Shown piece by piece: positions 1 through 7,238 of a stretch of 9,419 bases of DNA. The DNA lies in NCBI GenBank assembly GCA_011391755.1, contig JAABPZ010000038.1:1-9419 (forward strand), written 5' to 3'. Origin of the DNA: Methanothrix sp. GTDB lineage: Archaea > Halobacteriota > Methanosarcinia > Methanotrichales > Methanotrichaceae. Position 1 is the stretch's first letter. Each line of letters begins with the position of its first letter. The notes under the pieces are model-generated. The model ran no database searches. It was given only the letters and a program-made list of their open reading frames with translations, and was not told where the DNA came from. Position numbers and translations under genes: made by a program.

Positions 1-148
1 CTCCTGCAAGTCCTTGACCTCGTACTTATTGGACTCGTAATATAACCAAATGTCATCAACGTATTTGGTCTCCTTCCAGAGATTGCTTCCAACTCACTAT
101 CAGAAAGAGATTCATCTTAAGTAACTTGGTCTTGTTGTTGGCCATCAT
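1..148 (-). pseudogene. Left-edge fragment of a small unknown gene, broken by two apparent frameshifts
   Basis: Reading leftward from two tandem ATG codons (148 and 145), the first frame gives MMANNKTKLLK and then hits a stop near position 56. Protein-like sequence continues in a second frame (DESLSDSELEAISG, about 115-75) and then a third (KETKYVDDIWLYYESNKYE, about 74-15), which runs off the window. Each jump can be repaired by adding one base, so two one-base losses explain the pattern. The start lies 28 bases after the stop of the neighbouring cyclase-like pseudogene, so the two probably formed one operon. I do not recognise the family; the acidic, tyrosine-rich segment suggests a soluble protein. 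Low certainty, because the piece is short and its left part is missing. Confidence 0.35.
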
Positions 149-176
149 ATCTTAATATGGTCCCTAGAATATCGCT

Positions 177-1036
177 TTATCGAGGAACGATTGGATAGCG
201 AGGAACAGTGGGATCATGAACTATTTTTTTCGCGTCAGCAAAATTGCTTTTATCTGAATCAAGCATATGGGTCGATGAAAAGTAATATACCTTACTCCGA
301 TCTATTTTTCGGGGTTTATTTTTTTCATCAATATCTTTGAGTCTCTTCAAGAATACAGAGAATAATATAGTATTGTCAATTATATTCATGTGGTGCCAGG
401 GCATTACATCATTGGGATTTGTTAATCCATCCCCCGATGTATTCTTGAGCAGTTCTTCAAAGGTGGGTATTTGCCATGATACAACTGGCATGTATGACAT
501 AGGACCTTGTTTCATTTGCGGTGCATAATACACGATTTTGCCGGAGTCCCAGAGGAGATCAATATGTGGAAGTGGAGCTGCACATAAAGTACCAATCCAA
601 TTTTGAGCATTTGCAAGCTCATAGGCTCTTGCGATTGCTTCCCCGAAAGTCACTTTAGGATGCCAAATTACATCGCCAAATGTAATTGCACCTCTTAAAG
701 GAAACGCATTGCTCATGCCGGTTTCTAACATATAGCGTGAATAATCCACTAGCCTTTCCAATCCCTCCTTAGTATTTTCTCCGCCCGCAAATATTGTGTC
801 AGAAACCAAATGAAACTGGGGCAAACGAAAGCGTTCAGCACCTTTTTCAGCCAATTGGATCCACTGGTCAACTCTGTCAGCTTGCACCTTCGGTGGCAAA
901 TAAGCAAAAGTTCTTTAAATCCCAGCAAATCGCAAACGTAGCAGTACATCTTATTTGCCGCTTCTGTTTGGACTGAATTACCACTCATAGGACTATCTGC
1001 CTTCCTTATTCCCTTGAATCCCTTATTCTGGCTCAC
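177..1036 (-). pseudogene. Class III nucleotide cyclase-like protein of unknown function, frameshifted
   Basis: Two overlapping minus-strand frames join into one protein. The first starts at a GTG (1036) preceded by AGGTGG four bases upstream and gives the N-terminus through YCYVCDLLGFKELLL. The second, from position 899, gives PPKVQADRVDQW and the remaining 239 residues to a TAA at 177. Adding one base near 900-902 restores a continuous protein of about 286 residues. Visible motifs in the repaired protein are CDLLGF (about 35-40), SDTIFAGG (about 79-86), RGAITFGD (about 115-122) and FGEAIARAYELANAQNW (about 131-147). Their order and spacing resemble the class III adenylate/guanylate cyclase fold, with aspartates at both metal-binding places. 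The usual Asn/Arg catalytic pair of the last motif is not evident, so activity is doubtful. The family is inferred from motif pattern only. Being broken, it is either a pseudogene or carries a sequencing error. Confidence 0.6.
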
Positions 1037-1050
1037 TTAACCACCTTGCT

Positions 1051-1087
1051 TCTGGCCTCAACTTTGCCTGGCGCTCTGGCCTAGGCC
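1051..1087. repeat. Direct repeat TCTGGCCT and palindrome GGCCTAGGCC upstream of the cyclase-like gene
   Basis: TCTGGCCT occurs at 1051-1058 and again at 1075-1082. The second copy overlaps a perfect 10-base palindrome, GGCCTAGGCC, at 1078-1087. The pair lies between the AT-rich box at 1101-1115 and the GTG start of the cyclase-like gene at 1036, where an operator would be expected. A binding role is inference. Confidence 0.25.
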
Positions 1088-1100
1088 GTCCTATATCAGC

Positions 1101-1115
1101 TTTTAATATATAATG
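1101..1115 (-). promoter_or_regulatory. Candidate TATA box of the cyclase-like pseudogene
   Basis: TTTTAATATATAATG is the most TATA-like stretch in the divergent intergenic region. Read leftward it lies about 65-80 bases upstream of the GTG at 1036, which would put transcription start near 1080 and leave a leader of about 45 bases. The box is nearly symmetric, so it could also act rightward, but it would then give a leader of over 200 bases for rpl15e. Confidence 0.3.
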
Positions 1116-1263
1116 TGAGTCTAGTCTAACTGTCTTCTCTCAAGAGAATGGGCCTTCAGCCTCGCGAGCAATATATCTTCAAAGCCAACAAACGGGTTCT
1201 TTATCAATTGGCTTATCTAGTGAATCTAAAGCAATGCCAAATCCTCGCCGTCACCCATCTCCC

Positions 1264-1280
1264 AAACCTTTATCTCCTAT
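1264..1280 (+). promoter_or_regulatory. Candidate BRE/TATA promoter of the exosome superoperon
   Basis: AAACCTTTATCTCCTAT combines a purine-rich BRE-like AAAC with a TTTATC core. Archaeal spacing predicts transcription start near 1297-1300, giving a leader of about 50 bases ahead of the L15e ATG at 1348, and the leader hairpin would lie within it. The rest of 1037-1347 shows no gene. TTTATCAATTGG near 1199-1211 is a weaker alternative box. Confidence 0.35.
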
Positions 1281-1301
1281 CACCTCTTCCCTCCTTTAGT
1301 T

Positions 1302-1332
1302 CCGGAATGTGACCCGTTTTGGGTCGAACCGG
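1302..1332 (+). promoter_or_regulatory. Hairpin in the leader of rpl15e
   Basis: GACCC (1311-1315) pairs with GGGTC (1321-1325) around a GTTTT loop. An outer CCGG (1302-1305) can pair with CCGG (1329-1332) across an internal loop of 5 and 3 bases. The structure ends four bases before the GGGTGA ribosome-binding site (1336-1341). It could serve as a translational operator for L15e or the whole operon, but this rests on position and pairing only. Confidence 0.35.
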
Positions 1333-1347
1333 TATGGGTGAAAAGAA

Positions 1348-1935
1348 ATGAAGTCTTTTTACAGTTATATCAGTGATGCCTGGTCCTCTCCTCGAGAGGG
1401 ATACGTAGGCGCACTGCGGCAGGACAGGCTCAAGGCCTGGCGCCAGGAAAGCACCGTGCAGAGGATCGATAGGCCCACCCGCCTGGACAGGGCGCGGGCG
1501 CTCGGCTACAAGGCCAAGCAGGGCATTATCGTGGCACGTGTCAAGGTAAGACGCGGCGGTCGGCGCAAGTCCCGTTACGAGAGGAACCGAAAGACCAGCA
1601 AGATGGGCGTGAACGCCATCAGCATGGGCAAGTCCATTCAGAGGATCGCCGAGGAAAGAGCCGGCAGGCGGTACCGCAACATGGAAGTTCTCAACTCCTA
1701 CTGGGTGGCCGAGGACGGCAAGCAGAAGTTCTACGAGGTCATTTTAGTGGACCCCTGCGCTCCCTCCATCATGAATGATAAGAACCTTAAATGGGTCTGC
1801 AATGATGTTCATCGCGGCAGGGCCGTGCGCGGCAAAACATCCGCTGGTCGCAAGGGCAGAGGCCAGAGGCACAAGGGCTTCGGCACTGAGAAGACTCGCC
1901 CCGGCATCAGAGCCCACGACGGAAAAGGAAAGTAA
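1348..1935 (+). CDS. rpl15e: Large-subunit ribosomal protein eL15 (L15e)
   Basis: A 195-residue protein of the normal length for archaeal L15e, a basic protein buried in the 50S subunit and contacting 23S rRNA. It shows the family features: an N-terminal [10 protein letters not shown], an arginine-rich [15 protein letters not shown] around 46-60, [18 protein letters not shown] around 66-83, the [10 protein letters not shown] segment near 110-119, and a strongly basic, glycine-rich C-terminus ([16 protein letters not shown]). The ATG at 1348 follows GGGTGA with six bases between, which fixes the start. It is the first gene of the long operon, and its TAA abuts the next gene's GTG with no gap. 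The family is certain. Confidence 0.98.
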   Translation: MKSFYSYISDAWSSPREGYVGALRQDRLKAWRQESTVQRIDRPTRLDRARALGYKAKQGIIVARVKVRRGGRRKSRYERNRKTSKMGVNAISMGKSIQRIAEERAGRRYRNMEVLNSYWVAEDGKQKFYEVILVDPCAPSIMNDKNLKWVCNDVHRGRAVRGKTSAGRKGRGQRHKGFGTEKTRPGIRAHDGKGK

Positions 1936-2352
1936 GTGATTGACAAGGTCTCTTTCCGGGCCTTTGTGGCAGCAACGGAAGACGAGGGCCGCGTGCGCGA
2001 GGCGCTCGCCGTCTTCGTTCCTCTGGACCGGATATCATCAGTCGCTGCAGCGGGCCATTTCGGAAACGAGATAAAAATACTGGAGGCGGAGCTGCGCAAG
2101 CGCGAGGCTGCCGCTTTCTTTCAAATTCTTCGCGAGCAGCTTCCAACTGAAGACCTGGCAAAGCTTCGCCGGGAGATCCCGGACCGGTTGGAGGGGGAAA
2201 GCCACTTCCACCTGCGCCTGGACAAACAGGCCGCCTACAAAGGCCTGCTGCGCCTGACCAACTCCAAGGATGCCCTGGACACAACCGTTCTCGTCAAGAC
2301 CTATCCCGCCCGGCGCGAGTCGGCCTTGAAGATCATCAGCGAGCTCATATGA
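1936..2352 (+). CDS. COG1325-family RNA-binding protein (predicted exosome-associated)
   Basis: A 138-residue protein that begins with GTG directly after the L15e stop. The GGAAAAGGAAAG end of rpl15e can act as its ribosome-binding site. Its opening (MIDKVSFRAFVAATEDEGRV), the central GHFGNEIKILEAELRKREA and the DTTVLVKTYPARR tail match the archaeal PF01877/COG1325 family, which comparative genomics linked to the exosome through its place next to these genes. The biochemical role remains unsettled: RNA binding is the family prediction. It ends in an ATGA overlap with rnp3, implying translational coupling. Confidence 0.88.
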   Translation: MIDKVSFRAFVAATEDEGRVREALAVFVPLDRISSVAAAGHFGNEIKILEAELRKREAAAFFQILREQLPTEDLAKLRREIPDRLEGESHFHLRLDKQAAYKGLLRLTNSKDALDTTVLVKTYPARRESALKIISELI

Positions 2353-3026
2353 GTTTTTTCGAATGCCTTAGCGCCTTTCCGGAAGGTGCGGCCTCAGCCA
2401 GCCGCATGGCCCTGACTGCGAAGGGACTGGGCTATCAAGGCATAATCATCTGCAACTCTGAGCCCGGCCGAATCTTCATGCCCCAGGCAGCGGAGAAGAT
2501 TAAGGGGATTGAAGTGGCCGTGGGCGTAGAGGTGACGGCGCCGGGCAGCAAGGCGCTGAAAAGCCGCATCTCATCTCTGCGTTCCAGATATCCATTTATC
2601 GTGGTTCGGGCCGGATCGGAGGAGACAATCCGGGCGGCCTCGGAAGATCCCAATGTGGACCTTCTCATGCATCCCTGCGACGTGCGGCGTCCTTTAGGCA
2701 TCGCCACAGCCCGAGCCGCCAAGCTAAATCAGGTCTCCATCGGCTTTGACCTGAGTGGCCTGGTGCACCTGCGGGGTGCCTCACGTTCTCGTTGGCTGCA
2801 AGCGGCTCGCCGCAATCTGCAGCTTGTGAGAAAGTTCGAGCTACACCCGGTTATCACCGCGAGCGCGAATTCTCACCTTGACCTGCATTCTCCCCGTGAC
2901 CTGGTGGCTATGGCAGAGGTGGCGGGCTTTGAGCAGGATGAGGCTAAAGAAGCTTTGCGTCGGTCGGGAATACTGCTGGCCCTCAATCGCAGAAAATGGG
3001 TCGGCCCGGGAGTAGAGCTCCTATGA
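2349..3026 (+). CDS. rnp3: RNase P protein component 3 (Rpp30 homologue)
   Basis: A 225-residue member of the Rpp30 family, which forms a PHP-like TIM barrel and pairs with Pop5 (Rnp2) to activate the catalytic domain of archaeal RNase P RNA in tRNA 5' maturation. Family signatures are FPEG near residue 10, LLMHPCD at 105-111, IGFDLSGL at 131-138, and VITASANSHLDLHSPRDL at 168-185. The start ATG overlaps the upstream stop by four bases. The stop overlaps the rnp2 ATG in the same ATGA way, consistent with balanced synthesis of the Rpp30-Pop5 pair. Confidence 0.95.
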   Translation: MSFFECLSAFPEGAASASRMALTAKGLGYQGIIICNSEPGRIFMPQAAEKIKGIEVAVGVEVTAPGSKALKSRISSLRSRYPFIVVRAGSEETIRAASEDPNVDLLMHPCDVRRPLGIATARAAKLNQVSIGFDLSGLVHLRGASRSRWLQAARRNLQLVRKFELHPVITASANSHLDLHSPRDLVAMAEVAGFEQDEAKEALRRSGILLALNRRKWVGPGVELL

Positions 3027-3562
3027 GAAGCCGACTTCCCGTGCTGCGGGGCAGAAGGCGCTACATGATCTTCGAGCTTGTGTCGGAAGGCGAAATTTCG
3101 CCCAAAGATCTGATGAGCGAGATTAACTCATCTCAGTTTTCCCTTTTCGGCGACGAGGGAGCAGCGAAAAACCATCTCAAAATGATCGCTTTCAATGGCC
3201 GCTATGGCCTGATCCGTTTTTCCCATATTCATGCCCAGGAGACACGGGCAACATTGGCCACGGTTCATTCCATTCACGGGATTCGAGTCGCCATCCATAC
3301 AAAAGGCGTCTCGGGAACAATCAAATCCGCTACAGAAAAGTATTTACCAAGACTGAGCAAAATAAGTGCTGAAAGCGACAAAAGAAGAATCGAACTGAGA
3401 GACGTTTCCGGGTGTATTATTCGCACCCATGGTGTAAAAGTCGATCTATGTCCGGACGATCGCAATAAGTGCATAGGATCAGACACCCAATATTTGGGGC
3501 TGACCTCTTTTGATTTAAGTGGAGGACACGAGGATGCAGATGGCACCGCAGATGGGTTATGA
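3023..3562 (+). CDS. rnp2: RNase P protein component 2 (Pop5 homologue) with a C-terminal extension
   Basis: From the ATG at 3023 this is a 179-residue protein. I chose this start because it makes an ATGA overlap with rnp3 and begins with the expected Pop5 opening, [14 protein letters not shown]; an ATG at 2996 would add nine residues lying within rnp3. The Pop5 core covers about residues 1-110: LFGDEG at 41-46, GLIRFSH at 62-68, and [13 protein letters not shown] at 95-107. Pop5 binds the RNase P catalytic RNA together with Rpp30. About 65 further residues follow, including DLCPDDRNK (131-139) and [12 protein letters not shown], which are not part of the minimal Pop5 fold as I know it. The last 29 bases overlap psmA in another frame, and the 3' half is AT-richer than the neighbouring genes. 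Confidence 0.93.
   Translation: MRSRLPVLRGRRRYMIFELVSEGEISPKDLMSEINSSQFSLFGDEGAAKNHLKMIAFNGRYGLIRFSHIHAQETRATLATVHSIHGIRVAIHTKGVSGTIKSATEKYLPRLSKISAESDKRRIELRDVSGCIIRTHGVKVDLCPDDRNKCIGSDTQYLGLTSFDLSGGHEDADGTADGL
3486..3498 (+). promoter_or_regulatory. AT-cored palindrome upstream of psmA
   Basis: CCCAATATTTGGG pairs CCCAA with TTGGG around a TAT centre. It lies inside rnp2, 36-48 bases before the psmA ATG and 23 bases before its ribosome-binding site. The AATATTT core could be a weak internal TATA element or an operator giving psmA separate control. This is a positional guess. Confidence 0.2.
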
Positions 3563-4310
3563 CAGGGCTATTACCGTATTCAGCCCTGACGGCAGATTAT
3601 TTCAAGTTGAATATGCCCGCGAGGCCGTGCGGAGAGGAACGACGGCTGTGGGCATCAAGTCAAAAGACGGCGTGGCTGTACTGGTAGATAAGAGAATCAC
3701 CAGCCGGCTCATGGAGCCCAAGTCCATTGAGAAGATCTTTCAGATAGACACGCACATCGGCGCCGCCACTTCTGGCCTGGTAGCAGACGCCAGAGTCCTG
3801 ATCGACAGATCCAGGGTAGAGAGCCAGATCAACCGGCTGGTCTACGACGAGCCCATTGGTGTAGAGGCCCTGGCCAAGAAGATCTGCGACTTCAAGCAGC
3901 AATATACTCAGTACGGCGGAGTTCGGCCCTTTGGAACGGCGCTGCTCATCATTGGCGCAGAGGAGGATAGAACTCGCCTCTTTGAGACCGACCCGTCCGG
4001 CGCTTTATTGGAATACAAGGCTACGGGCATTGGAGCCGGCAGATCGTCTGTGATGGAGGTCTTCGAGGAGAAGTATAGAGAAGACCTCGCCATGGATGAG
4101 GCCGTACTCTTGGGCCTGGAGGCGCTCTACAAGGCTGCGGAAGGCAAGGTAGAAGCAGCCACAACTGAGATTGGCATCATCAAACTGGGCGACAAGAAGT
4201 TTTACAAGTTGACGGAGAATGAAGTTGCCACTTATGTTGAACGTATGAAGGCAGCGCTCGCCGCCAGCAAAGTTGAGAAGGGGGAGAAAGGAGAAAAAGG
4301 AGAGGCATAG
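3534..4310 (+). CDS. psmA: 20S proteasome alpha subunit
   Basis: A 258-residue alpha subunit, which forms the outer heptameric rings that gate the 20S proteasome and dock ATPases such as PAN. The ATG at 3534 is chosen because [20 protein letters not shown] is the standard archaeal alpha N-terminus and GGAGG (3521-3525) stands eight bases upstream; a GTG at 3519 would add five residues. Visible are the YDR gating motif at 9-11, the signature [12 protein letters not shown] at 17-28, SIEKI at 64-68 (its lysine probably matches the ring-pocket lysine used by activator tails), SGLVADAR at 80-87 and [11 protein letters not shown]. The tail ends in a Lys/Gly/Glu repeat ([11 protein letters not shown]). 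No beta subunit is nearby, as is usual for this locus. Confidence 0.97.
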   Translation: MQMAPQMGYDRAITVFSPDGRLFQVEYAREAVRRGTTAVGIKSKDGVAVLVDKRITSRLMEPKSIEKIFQIDTHIGAATSGLVADARVLIDRSRVESQINRLVYDEPIGVEALAKKICDFKQQYTQYGGVRPFGTALLIIGAEEDRTRLFETDPSGALLEYKATGIGAGRSSVMEVFEEKYREDLAMDEAVLLGLEALYKAAEGKVEAATTEIGIIKLGDKKFYKLTENEVATYVERMKAALAASKVEKGEKGEKGEA

Positions 4311-4312
4311 GA

Positions 4313-5011
4313 ATGGTCAGACTGGATGATGCAGTTCCTGCGCGGCTCAAGACCCACGGAACCACCTTTGAGGTTTTAGTGGATCCCGATGGAGCCCTGG
4401 CCCTGAAGAGGGGGGACCGCGTCAACCTGGAAGATATCCTGGCAGTAGAGGATATCTTTGAAAATGCCTCTCGTGGAGACCGTAGCCCGGAAGAAGATCT
4501 GCAAAAGGCCTTCGGCACGTTGCAGGTCCTGCCCATTGCCGAGATCATCATTAAAAAGGGCGATATCAGCCTGACGGCTGAGCAGAGAAAGCAGTTCATA
4601 GAGAATAAACGCCGCCAGGTCATAGAGGTCATAGCCAGAAATGCTATCAATCCCCAGACCAAAACACCTCATCCGCCTGGAAGAATCGAGCAGGCCATGA
4701 CCGAGGCCCGCGTCAATATCGACCCCACGAAATCCATCGATGAGCTGGTCAAGATCGCCATGAAGGCCATCCGGCCCCTAATCCCTATCCGATTCGAGGA
4801 GGTTGAGGTGGCGGTAAAAATCCCTTCCGCGTATGCTCCCAAGGCTTATGGCGAAGTTGCAGCCTACGGCAAGCTCATTCGGGAGGCATGGCAGAACGAT
4901 GGCTCATGGATTGGCGTGGTCCAGATACCGGCGGGCATGCAGACCGAATTCTACGCCCTTATCAACCGGCTGACCAGAGGCGAAGCTGAGACGAAGCTTC
5001 TTAAGCATTGA
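4313..5011 (+). CDS. SBDS/Sdo1-family ribosome maturation protein
   Basis: A 232-residue homologue of the Shwachman-Bodian-Diamond protein, which in eukaryotes works with an EF-2-like GTPase to release eIF6 from the nascent 60S subunit; the archaeal protein is thought to act similarly on 50S. The three-domain length is normal. The N-terminal FYSH domain shows ARLKTHGTTFEVLVDP at 10-25, the middle domain KKGDISLTAEQRKQ at 81-94 and NPQTKTPHPPGRIEQAM at 113-129, and the C-terminal domain spans about 160-232. It starts two bases after the psmA stop; the purine-rich 3' end of psmA (GGAGAGG) supplies its ribosome-binding site. Confidence 0.96.
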   Translation: MVRLDDAVPARLKTHGTTFEVLVDPDGALALKRGDRVNLEDILAVEDIFENASRGDRSPEEDLQKAFGTLQVLPIAEIIIKKGDISLTAEQRKQFIENKRRQVIEVIARNAINPQTKTPHPPGRIEQAMTEARVNIDPTKSIDELVKIAMKAIRPLIPIRFEEVEVAVKIPSAYAPKAYGEVAAYGKLIREAWQNDGSWIGVVQIPAGMQTEFYALINRLTRGEAETKLLKH

Positions 5012-5030
5012 GGATGGGAGTTAAAAGCGC

Positions 5031-5696
5031 ATGGATCGCAAGGTGGTAGTACCAGGTGATCTTCTCTCTGAGGATGCCAAGAGGTCGGGCGAGGGGACGT
5101 ATGTAAAGAATGGAAGCGTCTACTCCTTGCTATATGGTCTTGCGAACTTTAGGGATAAGATAAATGTCATACCCCTGGCGGGAAAGTATGTACCCGTACC
5201 GGGGGACAACGTCATAGGTGTCGTGAAGGATATAACCTTCTCCAATTGGATCGTGGATATAAACTCGCCCTACGATGGGCTGCTGCACATCTCTGAGTTC
5301 CCAAAAAGGATCGAATCGGAAGAGATGTCCAAGCATTTGCACATTGGCAGCTCTATCATGACCCGGGTGACGGATGTAGATCCCACTATGAAGGTGGAGC
5401 TTACTTTGAACGACAAAAAGCTCGGCCTGATCAAGGCCGGCCAGGTCATCGAGATAAGCCATACAAGAGTTCCCAGGCTCATAGGCAAGGGCGGCTCCAT
5501 GATCAGCATGCTGAAGAAAGAGGTAAACTGTAACATCTTCGTTGGCCAGAACGGCAGAATCTGGATCCACGGGGGTACAGAGGATATGGATCTGGCTCTG
5601 AAGACCATAACTCTGATTGATAGGGAAGCCCATACCAATGGTCTCACGGACAGGATTGTGGACTTCCTAAAGACGGAGAAAGGGGCCAGAAGTTGA
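5031..5696 (+). CDS. rrp4: Exosome cap subunit Rrp4
   Basis: A 221-residue RNA-binding subunit that sits on top of the Rrp41-Rrp42 ring and guides substrates into the pore. An N-terminal VVVPGDLL motif (5-12) is followed by an S1 domain at about 60-130 (with DGLLHISEF at 82-90) and a KH domain with the RLIGKGGSM loop at 149-157. Length and domain order are normal for archaeal Rrp4, as opposed to Csl4. GGGAG at 5016-5020 lies ten bases before the ATG. The 19-base gap from the SBDS gene is the largest in the operon. Confidence 0.96.
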   Translation: MDRKVVVPGDLLSEDAKRSGEGTYVKNGSVYSLLYGLANFRDKINVIPLAGKYVPVPGDNVIGVVKDITFSNWIVDINSPYDGLLHISEFPKRIESEEMSKHLHIGSSIMTRVTDVDPTMKVELTLNDKKLGLIKAGQVIEISHTRVPRLIGKGGSMISMLKKEVNCNIFVGQNGRIWIHGGTEDMDLALKTITLIDREAHTNGLTDRIVDFLKTEKGARS

Positions 5697-5701
5697 TCGC
5701 T

Positions 5702-6454
5702 ATGGATGAGACTGATATATCATTTTTCAAAGATGGACTGCGCCTGGATGGCCGAAAGGCAGATCAGCTCCGACCTGTGAAGATCGAGGTGGGAGTCCTG
5801 GCCAGAGCAGACGGCTCATGCTACATCGAGATGGGTGGAAATAAGGTCATTGCGGCAGTATACGGGCCCAGGGAGGTACATCCCAGACACTTGCAGGAAG
5901 CAACCCGGGCTATTGTGCGCTACCGGTACAATATGGCCTCCTTCTCCGTTGAGGACCGAAAACGACCGGGGCCGGACCGAAGGTCTCAAGAGCTTTCCAA
6001 GGTCAGCCGGGAGGCGCTGGAGCCGGTCATACTGACCAGCTTCTTCCCCCGATCGGTCATAGATGTCTTTGTAGAGGTGCTTCAAGCCGATGCGGGGACC
6101 AGGACTGCCGGTATAAATGCGGCGGCAGTGGCTCTAGCTGATGCAGGGATACCCATGAAGAGCATGATATCGTCCTGTGCGGCGGGAAAAGTGGCAGATA
6201 CCATAATTCTCGATCCCATGAAAGAGGAAGATAACTTCGGCCAGGCAGACCTGCCCATTGCCATGACTCCGGGCGGAGACATCACCTTGCTGCAAATGGA
6301 CGGCGGCCTCACCCCGGACGAGTTTCAGAGAGCAGTGGAGATGGCCATGAAGGGTGCGAGAGACATCTATGAGATGCAAAGAGAGGCTCTGGTGAAGAAA
6401 TACAGCCAGATGGTAGAACAGCCTGGGCGAGAGGAGGTGCATGTCTGTGACTAA
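5702..6454 (+). CDS. rrp41: Exosome catalytic subunit Rrp41 (RNase PH fold)
   Basis: A 250-residue subunit carrying the 3'-5' phosphorolytic and polyadenylating activity of the exosome ring. The RNase PH fold begins with [15 protein letters not shown] (11-25). [15 protein letters not shown] (86-100) holds the RNA-binding arginines, [12 protein letters not shown] (131-142) is the conserved phosphate-binding region, and DNFGQADLP (177-185) holds the active-site aspartates, so the subunit looks active. The start is uncertain: the ATG at 5702 fits family alignments as I recall them, but an in-frame TTG at 5693 overlaps the rrp4 stop and is better spaced from the AGGGG element; it would add three residues. 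The 3' end overlaps rrp42 by 14 bases. Confidence 0.96.
   Translation: MDETDISFFKDGLRLDGRKADQLRPVKIEVGVLARADGSCYIEMGGNKVIAAVYGPREVHPRHLQEATRAIVRYRYNMASFSVEDRKRPGPDRRSQELSKVSREALEPVILTSFFPRSVIDVFVEVLQADAGTRTAGINAAAVALADAGIPMKSMISSCAAGKVADTIILDPMKEEDNFGQADLPIAMTPGGDITLLQMDGGLTPDEFQRAVEMAMKGARDIYEMQREALVKKYSQMVEQPGREEVHVCD
6433..6439 (+). promoter_or_regulatory. Strong Shine-Dalgarno site bearing on the rrp42 start
   Basis: GGAGGTG is the best ribosome-binding match in the window. It leaves only one base before the ATG at 6441 (three if counted from GGAGG) but seven before an in-frame GTG at 6447. The GTG, giving [12 protein letters not shown], may therefore be the true start. Confidence 0.6.
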
Positions 6455-7223
6455 CGTCATCTCCGAGATAAAAAAGGACTTTATTTACAACCTGCTGCTC
6501 AAAGGAGAGAGAATCGATGGCCGTACCTTTGATCAGTACCGGGAGATATCCATCCAGAGAGATGTGATCAGAAAGGCGGAAGGCAGCGCGCTTGTTAAAT
6601 TAGGCTCCAGTCAGGTGCTGGTGGGCGTGAAGATGCAGCCCGGAGAGCCCTTCCAGGATACGCCCAATAAGGGTGTCATCATCACCAATGCTGAGCTGGT
6701 GCCGCTTGCCTCACCTTCCTTTGAGCCGGGTCCGCCCAATGAGGTGGGAATTGAGCTGGCGCGCCTCGTGGATCGCGGCGTGCGTGAATCCAAGGCAGTG
6801 GATCTGGAGGCGCTTTGCATTATACCCGGCAAGCAGGTCTGGATCATATTCATAGATGTGCATATCCTGGATGACTGTGGAAATATCCTCGATGCTGCGT
6901 CGCTGGGCGCTATCGCCGCGCTAATGTCCACTAAGGTGCCGGCAGCGAGGTATGGCCTGGGCGAGGACTACATCTTGCCCCTAAGAGATATTCCCATAGC
7001 TACGACGGCCATTGAGTTCAATGACGTCTTGATGTTTGATCCCGGTGTGGATGAAGAGGCTATCGCCAACACCCGTCTCACAATTATATCTACGATGAAC
7101 GGCAATATCTGCGGCTCACAGAAGAGCGGCACGGGAATGCTTAAACCTGAACAGGTCCACCGCATCATTGATATAGCATGTGAGAAAGCGAAAGAAATCC
7201 GGGAAAAGTTTCTGGAAGCATAA
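6441..7223 (+). CDS. rrp42: Exosome non-catalytic ring subunit Rrp42 (RNase PH fold)
   Basis: A 260-residue partner of Rrp41; three Rrp41-Rrp42 dimers form the hexameric exosome ring. The usual N-terminal helix precedes [15 protein letters not shown] (22-36). [11 protein letters not shown] (91-101), the family's characteristic loop, and DPGVDEEAI (200-208) identify it as Rrp42. It lacks the DNFGQAD active-site motif seen in the upstream Rrp41, as expected for the structural subunit, which nevertheless helps form the RNA-binding cleft. The start may be the GTG at 6447 rather than the ATG given here, because the ribosome-binding site is very close to the ATG. Confidence 0.96.
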   Translation: MSVTNVISEIKKDFIYNLLLKGERIDGRTFDQYREISIQRDVIRKAEGSALVKLGSSQVLVGVKMQPGEPFQDTPNKGVIITNAELVPLASPSFEPGPPNEVGIELARLVDRGVRESKAVDLEALCIIPGKQVWIIFIDVHILDDCGNILDAASLGAIAALMSTKVPAARYGLGEDYILPLRDIPIATTAIEFNDVLMFDPGVDEEAIANTRLTIISTMNGNICGSQKSGTGMLKPEQVHRIIDIACEKAKEIREKFLEA

Positions 7224-7238
7224 ACGGAAGTTACGATC

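Noticed and set aside
337..528. Plus-strand 63-codon frame opposite the cyclase-like pseudogene
   Set aside because: The minus strand carries motif-bearing protein sequence over the same bases, and no ribosome-binding site precedes the plus frame.
1907..2284. Long minus-strand open frames opposite rpl15e and the COG1325 gene
   Set aside because: Composition is proline/arginine/glycine-rich as expected for the antisense of GC-rich coding sequence; the plus-strand genes are clearly real.
4180..5647. Minus-strand open frames of 95-167 codons opposite the SBDS and rrp4 genes
   Set aside because: They lie wholly or largely over confident plus-strand genes and resemble no known family.
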